Shown: positions 1-6,760, counted from the stretch's first letter. The stretch: 10,697 nt of DNA from Lysobacteraceae bacterium (GCA_004173415.1 SEHC01000187.1:1-10697), one strand, 5' to 3'. Notes: generated by a model from the sequence alone, not told the origin. Translations and numbers: made by a program.

Positions 1-362
1 GCCGCGCCGGGCGTGGCCTGCTCGGAAGCGCCCTCCAGCTTCTCGTGGATCTCATGGGTGGCCTTGCCGATCAGGAACAGGCCGCCACCGATCAGGATCA
101 GGTCGCGCCAGGAGAATTCATTGCCGAACAGGGTGAACAGCGGGGCGGTCAGGCCGATGATCCAGGAAATCACGAACAGCAGCGCCAGCCGGGTGATGGC
201 CGCCAGCGCGATACCAAGCTTGCGGGCCTTGTCGCGCTGGTGCTCGGGCAGCTTCCCGGCCAGGATCGAGATGAAGATGATGTTGTCGATTCCCAGCACC
301 AGCTCGAGCGCGGTAAGCGTCGCCAGGGCGATCCAGATTTCCGGACTTGCCAGTGATTCCAT
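1..362 (-). CDS. TerC-family integral membrane protein, 5' part only
   Basis: The ATG at 362-360 opens a frame that stays open to the left edge, giving about 120 N-terminal residues with the C-terminus outside the window. The protein begins MESLASPEIWIALATLTALE and continues with the TerC signature ELVLGIDNIIF (residues 20-30). The acidic and polar residues E20, D26 and N27 lie inside the first membrane helix. Further hydrophobic segments fall at about 48-70 and 87-101. This first-helix pattern matches the YgdQ/YoaE/YkoY branch of TerC proteins. Members of the wider family have been linked to manganese export and metalation of secreted enzymes, or to tellurite resistance; the substrate here cannot be told. 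The gene lies 87 bp downstream of pepP on the same strand and could be co-transcribed with it. Upstream of the ATG there is only a weak GGA as ribosome-binding site. Family assignment is firm; function is inference. Confidence 0.9.
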   Translation of the reverse strand, partial: MESLASPEIWIALATLTALELVLGIDNIIFISILAGKLPEHQRDKARKLGIALAAITRLALLFVISWIIGLTAPLFTLFGNEFSWRDLILIGGGLFLIGKATHEIHEKLEGASEQATPGA

Positions 363-404
363 GTTGCGTCCACTCGGGGAAGGGAAGAGGGCCGCGCGCG
401 TCCA

Positions 405-416
405 GGCCCGCGGGCC
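405..416. repeat. 12-bp perfect GC palindrome between pepP and terC
   Basis: GGCCCGCGGGCC is its own reverse complement and sits in the 87-bp gap between the pepP stop and the TerC start. An AT-rich patch (ATTTAAT, 421-427) lies just upstream of it in the direction of transcription. It could fold as a short hairpin in the minus-strand transcript. No T-run follows it, so a terminator role is weak. Confidence 0.25.
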
Positions 417-449
417 CGCCATTTAATCAGGCCACGCTTCGCCGCGGCT

Positions 450-1772
450 TCACGCGGCCATGAAGGATTCGATTTCCTCGGCCGAGCGCGCGAGGCCGTC
501 GGTGAGCACCCGGTGCCCTTCGGCGGTGACCAGCACGTCGTCCTCGGTGCGGATGCCGATCCCGCGCCACTTCGGATCGACCGTGGCATCGTCCACGGCC
601 ACGTACAGCCCCGGCTCGATGGTGAACACCATGCCCGGCTCAAGCAATCGCGACTCGCCACCCAGGCGATAGTCACCGACGTCGTGCACGTCCAGGCCGA
701 GCCAGTGCCCGGTCTTGTGCCGATAGAAGCGCTTGTACTGGCCACTGGCGAGGTTCCTTTCCAGCTTGCCCTTGAGCAGGCCGAGCTTCAGCAGGCCCTC
801 GGTCAGCGTTTCCACCGCCGCTGCATGTCCTGCTTCGTATGCCACTCCAGGCTTGGCCTGCGCCAGCGCCGCGGCCTGCGCCGCGCCCACCAGGTCGTGC
901 AGGGCGCGCTGCTCCCTGCTGAAGCGACCGTTGACCGGGAAGGTCCGGGTGATGTCGGACGCATAGCCGCGGTATTCGGCACCGGCGTCGATCAGCACCA
1001 GGTCGCCATCGGCGGCCCGCGCATTGTTGGCGCGGTAATGCAGCACGCAGGCATTGCGGCCGGCGCCGACGATGCTGCCATACGCCGGCCACGCGTCGTT
1101 GGCGCGGAACACGCGCTCGATGTCGGCCTGCAGCTCGTACTCGTGGATGCCGGGGCGGGCGGCCCGCATCGCCGCCTGGTGCGCCTGCACGCTGATGTCG
1201 GCGGCGCGCTGCATCAGCTTCACCTCGTCCTTCGACTTGAACAGGCGCAGCTCGTGCAGCAGGTGCCCCAGCTCGAGGAATTCATGCGGTGGTTGCGCGC
1301 CATGGCGGACCTGTTCGCGGACCCGGTTGACCCAGCCGATCAGCTTCAGGTCGAAATCGGCATCGCGGCCGAAGTGGTAGTAGACCCGCGAACGCCCTTC
1401 CAGCAGGCCGGGCAGGATCTCGTCCAGGTCCTCGATGGGATACGCATCGTCCATGCCGAAGCGCTCGACGGCGCCTTCCTGGCCGGCCCGCGGGCCGTCC
1501 CAGGCTTCGCGCTCGGGGTCGCGCTCGCGGCAGAACAGCAGCGCTTCGCCGTGCCTGCGGCCGGGCACCAGGACCAGCACCGCCTCGGGTTCGTCGAACC
1601 CGCTCAGGTACCAGAAGTCCGAGTCCTGGCGGTACGGATAATGGGTGTCGTGGCTGCGGACGCGTTCGGGCGCGGCGGGCAGGACCAGGATCGCGTCTTC
1701 CGCGCACATCTTCATCAGCTGCCTGCGCCGCCGCGCGAAGGCGGCGGCGGCGATGCCGGTGGCCGTCTTCAT
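450..1772 (-). CDS. pepP: Xaa-Pro aminopeptidase (aminopeptidase P)
   Basis: This 440-residue protein matches the length of E. coli PepP (441). It is a cytosolic dinuclear-metal peptidase that removes the N-terminal residue from peptides with proline in second position. An N-terminal creatinase-like domain (about 1-175) carries HYPYRQDSDFWYLSGFDEPE. A C-terminal pita-bread catalytic domain follows. All five metal ligands are visible: D262 in LIDAG, D273 in ASDITRTFP, H356 in TGHWLGLDVHD, E386 in TIEPG and E410 in RTEDDV. H363 is the second active-site histidine. The start at 1772 was chosen from family length; the frame stays open upstream to 2501, but that part overlaps ygfB and reads as low-complexity shadow. 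Start lies 8 bp after the ygfB stop, so the two form an operon, the same pair as in E. coli. A weak AGG lies ahead of the ATG. Confidence 0.97.
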   Translation of the reverse strand: MKTATGIAAAAFARRRRQLMKMCAEDAILVLPAAPERVRSHDTHYPYRQDSDFWYLSGFDEPEAVLVLVPGRRHGEALLFCRERDPEREAWDGPRAGQEGAVERFGMDDAYPIEDLDEILPGLLEGRSRVYYHFGRDADFDLKLIGWVNRVREQVRHGAQPPHEFLELGHLLHELRLFKSKDEVKLMQRAADISVQAHQAAMRAARPGIHEYELQADIERVFRANDAWPAYGSIVGAGRNACVLHYRANNARAADGDLVLIDAGAEYRGYASDITRTFPVNGRFSREQRALHDLVGAAQAAALAQAKPGVAYEAGHAAAVETLTEGLLKLGLLKGKLERNLASGQYKRFYRHKTGHWLGLDVHDVGDYRLGGESRLLEPGMVFTIEPGLYVAVDDATVDPKWRGIGIRTEDDVLVTAEGHRVLTDGLARSAEEIESFMAA

Positions 1773-1780
1773 CGCCGAGC

Positions 1781-2323
1781 CTAGTTCAGGCTCTGGCGGT
1801 GGCGCGGCGCCAGTACGCAATCCCCGTGCAGCAGCAGCACCGCGACTCGGACGAACTCCTCGATCTCGGCCAGTGCATGGCCGTCTTCCTCGTCGTCGCT
1901 GCTCTCCGGTGCGGCCTGGGCCAGGCGGGCCAGGTCCTGCAGCGCCTCCTCGGCCTCCTCGGACAGTGGCGGCCTGGCGCCCGAGGCCAGGCCGAAGCCG
2001 CCCAGGAAGCCGCGGCACCATTCGAACAGGGCGTTGGCGCGATCGTCCAGCGAGTCTTCCAGGTCGGGCAGCAGCAGTTCGAAGCCGAAACCCCGATCCT
2101 CCAGTTGCGCTGCGCTGGCCTTGCGCAGTTCGTCCAGCGGGCTGCCGGCCTCGGGCACCGGCAGGAGGTCGTCGGCCAGCACCCTGGCCGGCCAGTTGGG
2201 CACATCGTCGCCGCCGGCGGACAACCAGCCGCAGAGCGCGCCGTGCAGTTCGGAGGGATCGGAGGCCAGTCCGGATCGGCGCGCAGCCTCGGCGACATCG
2301 GCGATGGGGGGAAGTTCGGCCAT
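1781..2323 (-). CDS. ygfB: UPF0149 / YgfB family protein
   Basis: This 180-residue acidic protein belongs to the UPF0149 (YgfB/YecA) family; E. coli YgfB is similar in size. Family marks are SELHGALCGWL near residues 23-33, FELLLPDLEDSLDDRANALFEWCRGFLGGFGL in the middle, and EIEEFVRVAVLLL near the C-terminus. The fold is all-helical and cytoplasmic. No enzymatic activity is known for the family; in Pseudomonas aeruginosa YgfB has been tied to control of peptidoglycan amidase expression and beta-lactam resistance. The start at 2323 is preceded by GGA nine bases upstream; another ATG lies three codons earlier (2332). It is the first gene of the ygfB-pepP unit and is transcribed away from the cyclic-di-GMP gene. 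Identification is secure; its cellular role here is unknown. Confidence 0.92.
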   Translation of the reverse strand: MAELPPIADVAEAARRSGLASDPSELHGALCGWLSAGGDDVPNWPARVLADDLLPVPEAGSPLDELRKASAAQLEDRGFGFELLLPDLEDSLDDRANALFEWCRGFLGGFGLASGARPPLSEEAEEALQDLARLAQAAPESSDDEEDGHALAEIEEFVRVAVLLLHGDCVLAPRHRQSLN

Positions 2324-2370
2324 TGAACGCATTCCAGACAATGGGCAGGACAAGCAAAACCCGGGGGGAA

Positions 2371-2379
2371 ATTGTAACA
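2371..2379 (-). promoter_or_regulatory. Candidate extended -10 promoter for ygfB-pepP
   Basis: Read on the minus strand, these bases give TGTTACAAT: a TACAAT -10 hexamer (five of six to consensus) with a TG one base upstream, the extended -10 form. No good -35 is seen 17 bp upstream, which fits extended -10 promoters. The predicted transcript would start near 2364 and leave a leader of about 40 nt before ygfB. Confidence 0.45.
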
Positions 2380-2399
2380 ACCAAAAGCATGGCGACGGC

Positions 2400-2429
2400 T
2401 TGTTGTCGGGCGCGAGCCATGCCTAAACT
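2400..2429 (+). promoter_or_regulatory. Candidate sigma-70 promoter for the cyclic-di-GMP gene
   Basis: TTGTTG at 2400-2405 and TAAACT at 2424-2429 are separated by 18 bp, a plausible -35/-10 pair (each about four of six to consensus). The start of transcription would be near 2436, leaving a leader of about 40 nt. It lies back-to-back with the ygfB promoter in the 153-bp divergent gap. This is a visual match only. Confidence 0.35.
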
Positions 2430-2476
2430 CGGCAGGACCCCGGCTTCACGCCGCTGCGAGGGCCAGAGACCACGCC

Positions 2477-4613
2477 ATGCCATGCACCGTCTCCGCCGCA
2501 ACGGGTCTCCTGGCCGCGCTGCCTTCCACGCGCCTGTCCCTGATGGTGCTGGCGCTGCTGGTGCTGGCCGTGGTCACGCTGATCGCCACGCGCCGCTACT
2601 GGATGCCCGCCAGGCAGGGGCCACGGCGGGAACCGGCGGTGACCGAGAGCGCGCGCGAGCGCGACGAACACCTGAAGCTGGCGCTGTGGGCATCGGGTGA
2701 GCATTTCTGGGACTACGACCTGGTCCGCCGTCGCATGCACCGCATGCGTGCCGACGAGAATGCCGCGCACTGGGCCGACATCACCGTGCTTACCCGCCAG
2801 GGCGAGGTGCCCGCCATCCATCCGCAGGACATGCCACTGGTGATGCAGCGCCTGCGCAGCCACCTGCAGGGCGAGACTCCGCTGTTCACGTCCGAGCATC
2901 GCATGGACCTGGCCGGCGACGGCGACTGGGCCTGGGTGCGCGCCCGCGGCCGGGTGGTCGAGCGCGACCACGAGGGGCGCCCGTTGCGCATCGCCGGCAC
3001 CGCGCGCGACATCACCGCCAACCGCAACGCCGAGTACGAGCACCGCATCGCCAGCGAAGTCATGCGCAGCATGAGCGAAGCGGTGGCGGTGCTGGACTGG
3101 GACTACAACTTCGTCGCGGTCAACCAAGCCTTCACCCGCATCACCGGCTACTCGGACGAGGAAGTCATCGGCCAGCAGCTGACCCTGCTGGACAGCGACC
3201 AGCACGAGCAGGTGATGTTCGAGAACGTGCGCGCCGAGCTGGACCGCGACGGCAACTGGTCCGGCGAGGTGTGGAAAGTGCGCAAGGATGGCGAGGAGAT
3301 CCTGTGCAAGATCGACGCCAACGTGGTCCCCGATGCCAGCGGCCAGCGCCGGCTCTACGTCATGGTCCTCAACGACATCACCGAGCAGAAGCGCGCCGAA
3401 CAGGAACTGCGCTACCTGGCCAACTACGACACCCTGACCAGCCTGCCCAACCGGTCGCTGCTTTCCGAGCGGCTGTCCCGCGCCATCGTCCGCGCGCGGC
3501 GCGAGGACGGGCGGGTGGCGGTGCTGTTCATCGACCTGGACCGCTTCAAGGACATCAACGATTCGCTCGGCCATGCCACTGGCGACCGGATCCTGCGCGC
3601 CGCCGCCGCGCGCGTGCAGCAGACGGTGGGCGCCCAGCACACCGTGGCCCGCCTTAGCGGGGATGAATTCACCGTGGTCCTGGAGGACATCGGCTCGATG
3701 CAGGTGGCCGAGGACATCGCCCAGCGCATCATCGACGCCTTCCGCTCGCCGCTGAGCTTCGGCGAGCGGCTGGAGCTCTCGGTCTCCCCTTCGATCGGCA
3801 TCAGCCTGTACCCCGACCATGCGCAGGTGCCGACCGACCTGCTCAAGCACGCGGATACGGCCATGTACCAGGCCAAGGCCGCCGGCCGCCACACCTACCA
3901 GGTGTACTCGGAGGCCATGGACGAGAAGACCCGCCATCGCGCGATCCTCGCCAGCGCCCTGCGCCGCGCACTGGAACGCAACGAACTGTCGCTGGTGTTC
4001 CAGCCGCGCCTGTCGCTGACCCAGAACCGGATCACCGGCGTGGAAGCGCTGCTGCGCTGGAAGAGCAAGGACTTCGGCGAAGTCTCCCCCGGCCAGTTCA
4101 TCCCGCTGGCCGAGGAGTCTGCAGCGCGGCGACCTGGCCGACGTGGTCGCGCAGACCCTGTCGGAAACCGGCGTGCCTGCGGCCTGCCTGGAGCTGGAGC
4201 TGACCGAAAGCGTGATCATGGCCAACCCGGCCAAGAACGCCGACACCCTGCGCGCCTGCCGGAGGCTGGGCGTATCGCTGGCGATCGACGACTTCGGCAC
4301 CGGCTATTCGTCGCTGGCCTACCTGAAGCGGCTGCCGCTGACGACCCTGAAGATCGACCAGGAGTTCGTCGGCGACCTGACCCACGACACCGACGACGAG
4401 GCGATCACCAGCACCATCATCAACATGGGCCATTCGCTGTCGCTCAACGTCATCGCCGAAGGCGTGGAGACCGCCGCGCAGTTGCAGTTCCTGCGCGACC
4501 ACGGCTGCGACGAGATCCAGGGCCACTGGATTTCCCACGCCCTGCCCCCGGACGAATGCCTGCGCTTCATCCACGAATACGCCCGGGGCCACGAGGTCCA
4601 GCCGGTCACCTGA
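2477..4613 (+). pseudogene. Broken PAS-PAS-GGDEF-EAL cyclic-di-GMP signalling gene
   Basis: The intact ancestor would be a membrane-anchored cyclic-di-GMP turnover protein. A hydrophobic helix spans residues 20-38. Two PAS domains follow, at about 56-178 (EHFWDYDL to GTARDIT) and 190-310 (SEAVAVLDWDYNFVAVNQAFTRITGY to NDITEQKR). The GGDEF domain covers about 318-475, with the active-site loop RLSGDEF at 392-398; the RxxD inhibitory site is absent. The EAL domain starts near 490 with VEALLRW (EAL at 523-525). After IPLAEES (ending at 4120) the frame breaks. Homologous sequence resumes at 4119 in the next frame with LQRGDLADVVAQ, then LELELTES, DDFGTGYSSL and AEGVET, ending at the TGA at 4611-4613. 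About 36-42 residues normally found here, including the VNxS metal-binding asparagine, are missing. As it stands the first frame runs on as nonsense to a stop at 4801, inside the next gene. GGDEF activity could survive; EAL activity should not. The helical anchor and PAS pair resemble the C-terminal part of long Xanthomonas sensors that also carry a periplasmic propeller, absent here. Confidence 0.88.
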
Positions 4614-4636
4614 GGACGTCCCTCGCCGCGGGTCGC

Positions 4637-4666
4637 TTGACCGGCTGCCGCGCGCGCCCCTATCGT
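4637..4666 (+). promoter_or_regulatory. Candidate sigma-70 promoter for the zapB-like/zapA pair
   Basis: TTGACC (4637-4642, five of six to the -35 consensus) is followed after 18 bp by TATCGT (4661-4666, four of six). The expected start of transcription is about 4673, one base before the ATG at 4674. The transcript would therefore be leaderless or nearly so. No Shine-Dalgarno sequence is present, which agrees with that. Confidence 0.5.
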
Positions 4667-4673
4667 GGCCGCC

Positions 4674-4892
4674 ATGGACACCGACGCCACCGAACAACTG
4701 CGCACCCTGGCCACCCGGCTGCAGGAGCTGGTCGACCGCTGCCAGCGGCTGGCCGACGAAAACCGCAGCCTGCGCAGCCAGCAGGAGCAACTGGTCGGTG
4801 AACGCTCGCAACTGCTGGCCAAGAACGAGCAGGCGCGTTCTCGGGTCGAAGCCATGATCACCCGGCTCAAGTCCCTGGAGCAGCACACATGA
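4674..4892 (+). CDS. Short coiled-coil protein, ZapB-like (TIGR02449 type)
   Basis: The predicted 72-residue protein is almost wholly one heptad-patterned helix: LRTLATRLQELVDRCQRL, then ADENRSLRSQQEQLVGERSQLL, then VEAMITRLKSLE. Size and pattern fit the small coiled-coil proteins encoded directly before zapA in Pseudomonas and Xanthomonas, often annotated as TIGR02449 or cell division protein ZapB-like. ZapB proteins bridge ZapA-bound FtsZ to the nucleoid through MatP; whether this one does so is inference from position and shape. The ATG at 4674 was chosen over a GTG three codons upstream (4665), which falls inside the predicted -10. Its TGA overlaps the zapA ATG (ATGA at 4889-4892), implying translational coupling. 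Its start overlaps the run-on frame of the broken gene upstream. Confidence 0.85.
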   Translation: MDTDATEQLRTLATRLQELVDRCQRLADENRSLRSQQEQLVGERSQLLAKNEQARSRVEAMITRLKSLEQHT

Positions 4893-5188
4893 GTGGCACC
4901 GAGCCGGTCAGCGTCCACCTGCTGGACCGCGAGTACACGGTCGGCGTCGAAGCCGGCGAACGCAGCAGCCTGATGGCGGCGGCCAAGCTGCTGGACGGCA
5001 AGATGCGCGAGGTGCGCGGCGGCAACAAGATGGCCGCGGTCGACCGGGTGGCCGTGCTGGCCGCGCTCAACCTGGCCCACGAGCTGCAGCAACTGCGCGA
5101 CGAGCGCAGCGCACGCGAGAACGAACTGCTGCGCACCCTGGGCGAACTGCACCGCAAGCTCGACAGCGCGCTCGACGCCTCGCGCTGA
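4889..5188 (+). CDS. zapA: Cell division protein ZapA
   Basis: This 99-residue protein fits the usual 95-110 residues of ZapA. ZapA binds and cross-links FtsZ filaments at the division ring in the cytoplasm. The N-terminal globular part carries PVSVHLLDREYTVGVEAGE (residues 6-24), matching the family pattern VxVxIxGREYxVxCxxGE, then LMAAAKLLDGKMREVR. The central VDRVAVLAALNLAHELQQL (51-69) is the most conserved block and starts the long C-terminal helix used for tetramer formation. It is coupled to the coiled-coil gene upstream through a 4-base ATGA overlap. It precedes 6S RNA and ygfA exactly as in E. coli. Identification is secure. Confidence 0.96.
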   Translation: MSGTEPVSVHLLDREYTVGVEAGERSSLMAAAKLLDGKMREVRGGNKMAAVDRVAVLAALNLAHELQQLRDERSARENELLRTLGELHRKLDSALDASR

Positions 5189-5208
5189 CCACGGATCCAT
5201 GCGTGGTC
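5187..5208 (+). terminator. Inverted repeat overlapping the zapA stop codon
   Basis: GACCACG (5187-5193) and CGTGGTC (5202-5208) form a 7-bp stem around an 8-base loop. The left arm includes the last two bases of the zapA TGA. There is no T-run after it, so it is at best a weak or Rho-assisted terminator, or a 3'-end stabilising hairpin. Nothing else recognisable lies between it and the 6S promoter at 5277. Confidence 0.3.
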
Positions 5209-5276
5209 GCGGCGCGCACAACCCGCGCCCGGCACTCGGCTCGGCGACGCAACATGAACCACACCGACGAACGGAC

Positions 5277-5304
5277 TTTGCATTTCTCGCATCGCCGCTA
5301 TACT
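5277..5304 (+). promoter_or_regulatory. Promoter of 6S RNA
   Basis: TATACT at 5299-5304 is a strong -10 (five of six to consensus). TTTGCA at 5277-5282 lies 16 bp upstream as the likely -35; TTGCAT one base later is an alternative. The predicted start (5311-5313) coincides with the 5' edge of the 6S RNA closing stem, which independently supports the call. Confidence 0.7.
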
Positions 5305-5311
5305 GGCGATG

Positions 5312-5497
5312 CATCCTCTGCCGTGAACGACGGCATGCAAAACATTCGCCTTGTCCCTTAAATACGACCACGGGAAGGGGACGGAAGCCGGGAGTGCAAG
5401 TCCGCCTCGCTGCGGGAAGCCCGATGGCCCCCAACTCTTCCCACTTGAACCCCGGGTTCAAGGTCGTTTCGCAGGCATCGTCATGGCGGAGGATGTA
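5312..5497 (+). ncRNA. ssrS: 6S RNA
   Basis: 6S RNA mimics an open promoter and sequesters sigma-70 RNA polymerase in stationary phase. Three things support it. First, it sits between zapA and ygfA, the conserved gammaproteobacterial location. Second, the ends pair: CATCCTCTGCC (5312-5322) with GGCGGAGGATG (5485-5495), 11 consecutive pairs including one G-U, extended inward by GACG/CGTC and ATGC/GCAT with small bulges. Third, the 3' part carries TTGAACC..GGGTTCAAGG (5443-5463) followed by GCAGGCATC, closely matching the same stretch of E. coli 6S RNA. Length is about 186 nt (E. coli 184). The closing stem is followed at once by TATTTT (5496-5501), which may help end the transcript. Exact ends are estimated to within a few bases. 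Confidence 0.94.
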
Positions 5498-5607
5498 TTT
5501 TCCCGCCTGGCGGCAGACCCGCCACGCATGCACCGCCCCTTGCCGCAAGCCGCGCCCGCAACCACGCTTCGCGCGCCTGCCTGCCGTCCCCTTTCCGCCT
5601 CGCCCGC

Positions 5608-5637
5608 TTCGGCCGTTCGCATCCGGTGGCTTAGAAT
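5608..5637 (+). promoter_or_regulatory. Candidate promoter for ygfA, with AT-poor spacer 5498-5607 upstream
   Basis: TAGAAT at 5632-5637 is a good -10 (five of six). TTCGGC at 5608-5613, 18 bp upstream, is a poor -35. The predicted start of transcription is about 5644, next to the ATG at 5645 of a mini-ORF and 27 nt before the ygfA ATG. The stretch 5498-5607 between 6S RNA and this promoter shows only a short GGCGG/CCGCC inverted repeat and no gene. Confidence 0.45.
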
Positions 5638-5644
5638 TGCGGCC

Positions 5645-5674
5645 ATGAAGCCGACCGCGTGGTATCCCGCATGA
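5645..5674 (+). CDS. Possible 9-residue leader ORF (MKPTAWYPA) overlapping the ygfA start
   Basis: ATG at 5645 opens nine codons (MKPTAWYPA) and stops at TGA 5672-5674, which overlaps the ygfA ATG as ATGA. The ATG lies 7 nt after the TAGAAT -10, so it would be the first codon of a leaderless mRNA. ygfA itself has no Shine-Dalgarno sequence, so translation could reach it by re-initiation from this mini-ORF. The peptide has adjacent Trp and Tyr and two prolines but no run of one amino acid. Chance cannot be excluded for an ORF this short. Confidence 0.35.
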   Translation: MKPTAWYPA

Positions 5675-6258
5675 CCCTGGACCGCGCGCACCTGCGCAAG
5701 GAGTTGCGCGAGCGCCGCCGCGCCCTCCCCGCGTCGCAGCGCATCGCCGCCGCCGACGCGCTGGCCGCCCGCCTGCTCGCGCTCGCCTTCGCGCCCGACA
5801 CCGGCTATGTCGCCGGCTATTGGGCGATGGATGGCGAAATCGCCCTGCACAGCTGGCAGCTGCGCCTTCCGCGCGGCCTGGTCTACTGCCTGCCGGTGCT
5901 GCATGGACGGGAACAGTTGCGTTTCGCGCCCTGGCGTCCCGGCGATGCGCTGGTGACCAACCGTTTCGGCATTCCCGAACCCGACGTTGAATCCTCCGCC
6001 GCCCTGCCCCCCGAGGCGATGGCGCTGGTGGTCATGCCACTGGTAGGTTTCGATGGCGGCGGGCGCCGGCTGGGCATGGGAGGCGGCTGGTACGATCGCA
6101 GCTTCGCCTTCCGCCAGCAGGCCATGCCGCCGCCGTGGCTGGTGGGCGCGGGCTTCGACGCGCAACGCCTGGAGGCGCTCGACTGCGAGTCCTGGGACGT
6201 CCTGCCCGACGCGATCTGCACCGAATCCACCACCCTGCTGGCCGAACCCCGCGAATGA
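5671..6258 (+). CDS. ygfA: 5-formyltetrahydrofolate cyclo-ligase
   Basis: The 195-residue protein converts 5-formyl-THF to 5,10-methenyl-THF using ATP, returning a storage or inhibitory folate to the one-carbon pool; in E. coli it has also been linked to persister formation. Visible family marks are the basic N-terminal helix LRKELRERRRAL (8-19), GYWAMDGEI (49-57), LPVLHGREQLRFAPW (74-88), NRFGIPEPD (97-105) and the nucleotide-binding loop GGRRLGMGGGWYDR (130-143). Length matches the family. The ATG at 5671 was chosen because the conserved N-terminal helix follows it directly; a GTG four codons upstream (5659) is possible. Position after 6S RNA is conserved from E. coli, but here a separate promoter lies between them. 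The stop overlaps the next start (ATGA, 6255-6258). Confidence 0.95.
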   Translation: MTLDRAHLRKELRERRRALPASQRIAAADALAARLLALAFAPDTGYVAGYWAMDGEIALHSWQLRLPRGLVYCLPVLHGREQLRFAPWRPGDALVTNRFGIPEPDVESSAALPPEAMALVVMPLVGFDGGGRRLGMGGGWYDRSFAFRQQAMPPPWLVGAGFDAQRLEALDCESWDVLPDAICTESTTLLAEPRE

Positions 6259-6725
6259 GCACACGCAAGCGCTATTGGCTGATGAAGTCCGAACCGGACG
6301 CCTTCTCCATCGACGACCTGCAGAAGGTCGGCGTGGAGCCCTGGAACGGGGTGCGCAACTACCAGGCCCGCAATTTCATGCGCGACGGCATGCAGGTCGG
6401 CGACGGGGTGCTGTTCTATCACTCCAACTGCGCCGTGCCGGGCATCGCCGGCCTCGCCAGGGTGGCCAGCAAGGCCTATCCGGACGAGACCCAGTTCGAC
6501 CGCAAGAGCGACTACTTCGATCCCAAGGCCAGCCGCGAAGAACCGCGCTGGATGCTGGTCGACGTGGCGTTCGAGCGCAAGTTCGACCGGGTCGTGGCCC
6601 TGGAGGAAATCAGGCGGCACACCGACGCGCTGGGCGAAGGCTTCGCCCTGACCAGCAAGGGCACGCGCCTGTCGGTGATGCCGGTCACCGCGGCGCAGTG
6701 GAAGCTGCTGCTGTCGCTTGAATAA
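6255..6725 (+). CDS. EVE-domain protein (COG2947, thymocyte nuclear protein 1-like)
   Basis: The 156-residue protein is a single EVE domain, a PUA-like fold that binds modified bases in nucleic acid. Characteristic blocks are YWLMKSEPDAFSIDDL (7-22), VEPWNGVRNYQARNFMR (27-43), VGDGVLFYHSN (48-58), GIAGLARVASKAYPDETQFD (63-82), SDYFDPKASREEPRW (85-99) and the C-terminal LTSKGTRLSVMPVTAAQW. Stand-alone bacterial members are common and their ligand is generally unknown; human THYN1 binds modified cytosine in DNA. The ATG overlaps the ygfA stop by ATGA, so translation of the two is probably coupled. rpiA follows after 46 bp. No partner nuclease or methyltransferase is visible nearby, so a restriction role is not supported. 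Confidence 0.93.
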   Translation: MSTRKRYWLMKSEPDAFSIDDLQKVGVEPWNGVRNYQARNFMRDGMQVGDGVLFYHSNCAVPGIAGLARVASKAYPDETQFDRKSDYFDPKASREEPRWMLVDVAFERKFDRVVALEEIRRHTDALGEGFALTSKGTRLSVMPVTAAQWKLLLSLE

Positions 6726-6760
6726 GCCGGCCCCGCACCCGCCCCGCCCCTCCATGCAAC

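Noticed and set aside
1773..2501. N-terminal extension of pepP by 243 codons
   Set aside because: The extension reads as Arg/Gly/Ala-rich shadow of ygfB in another frame. The 440-residue form matches PepP length and alignment.
4111..4145. Simple one-base sequencing error as the cause of the EAL frame break
   Set aside because: Restoring the frame alone would still leave about 36-42 conserved EAL residues missing, so a real or assembly-level deletion is needed.
2423..4300. Minus-strand open frame of 625 codons opposite the cyclic-di-GMP gene
   Set aside because: It lies antisense to a gene with clear PAS and GGDEF domains, shows no recognisable domain, and long antisense frames are expected in GC-rich DNA with GC-biased third positions.
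6255..6725. EVE protein as part of a restriction or phage-defence system
   Set aside because: The domain stands alone without a nuclease, helicase or methyltransferase and sits among housekeeping genes.
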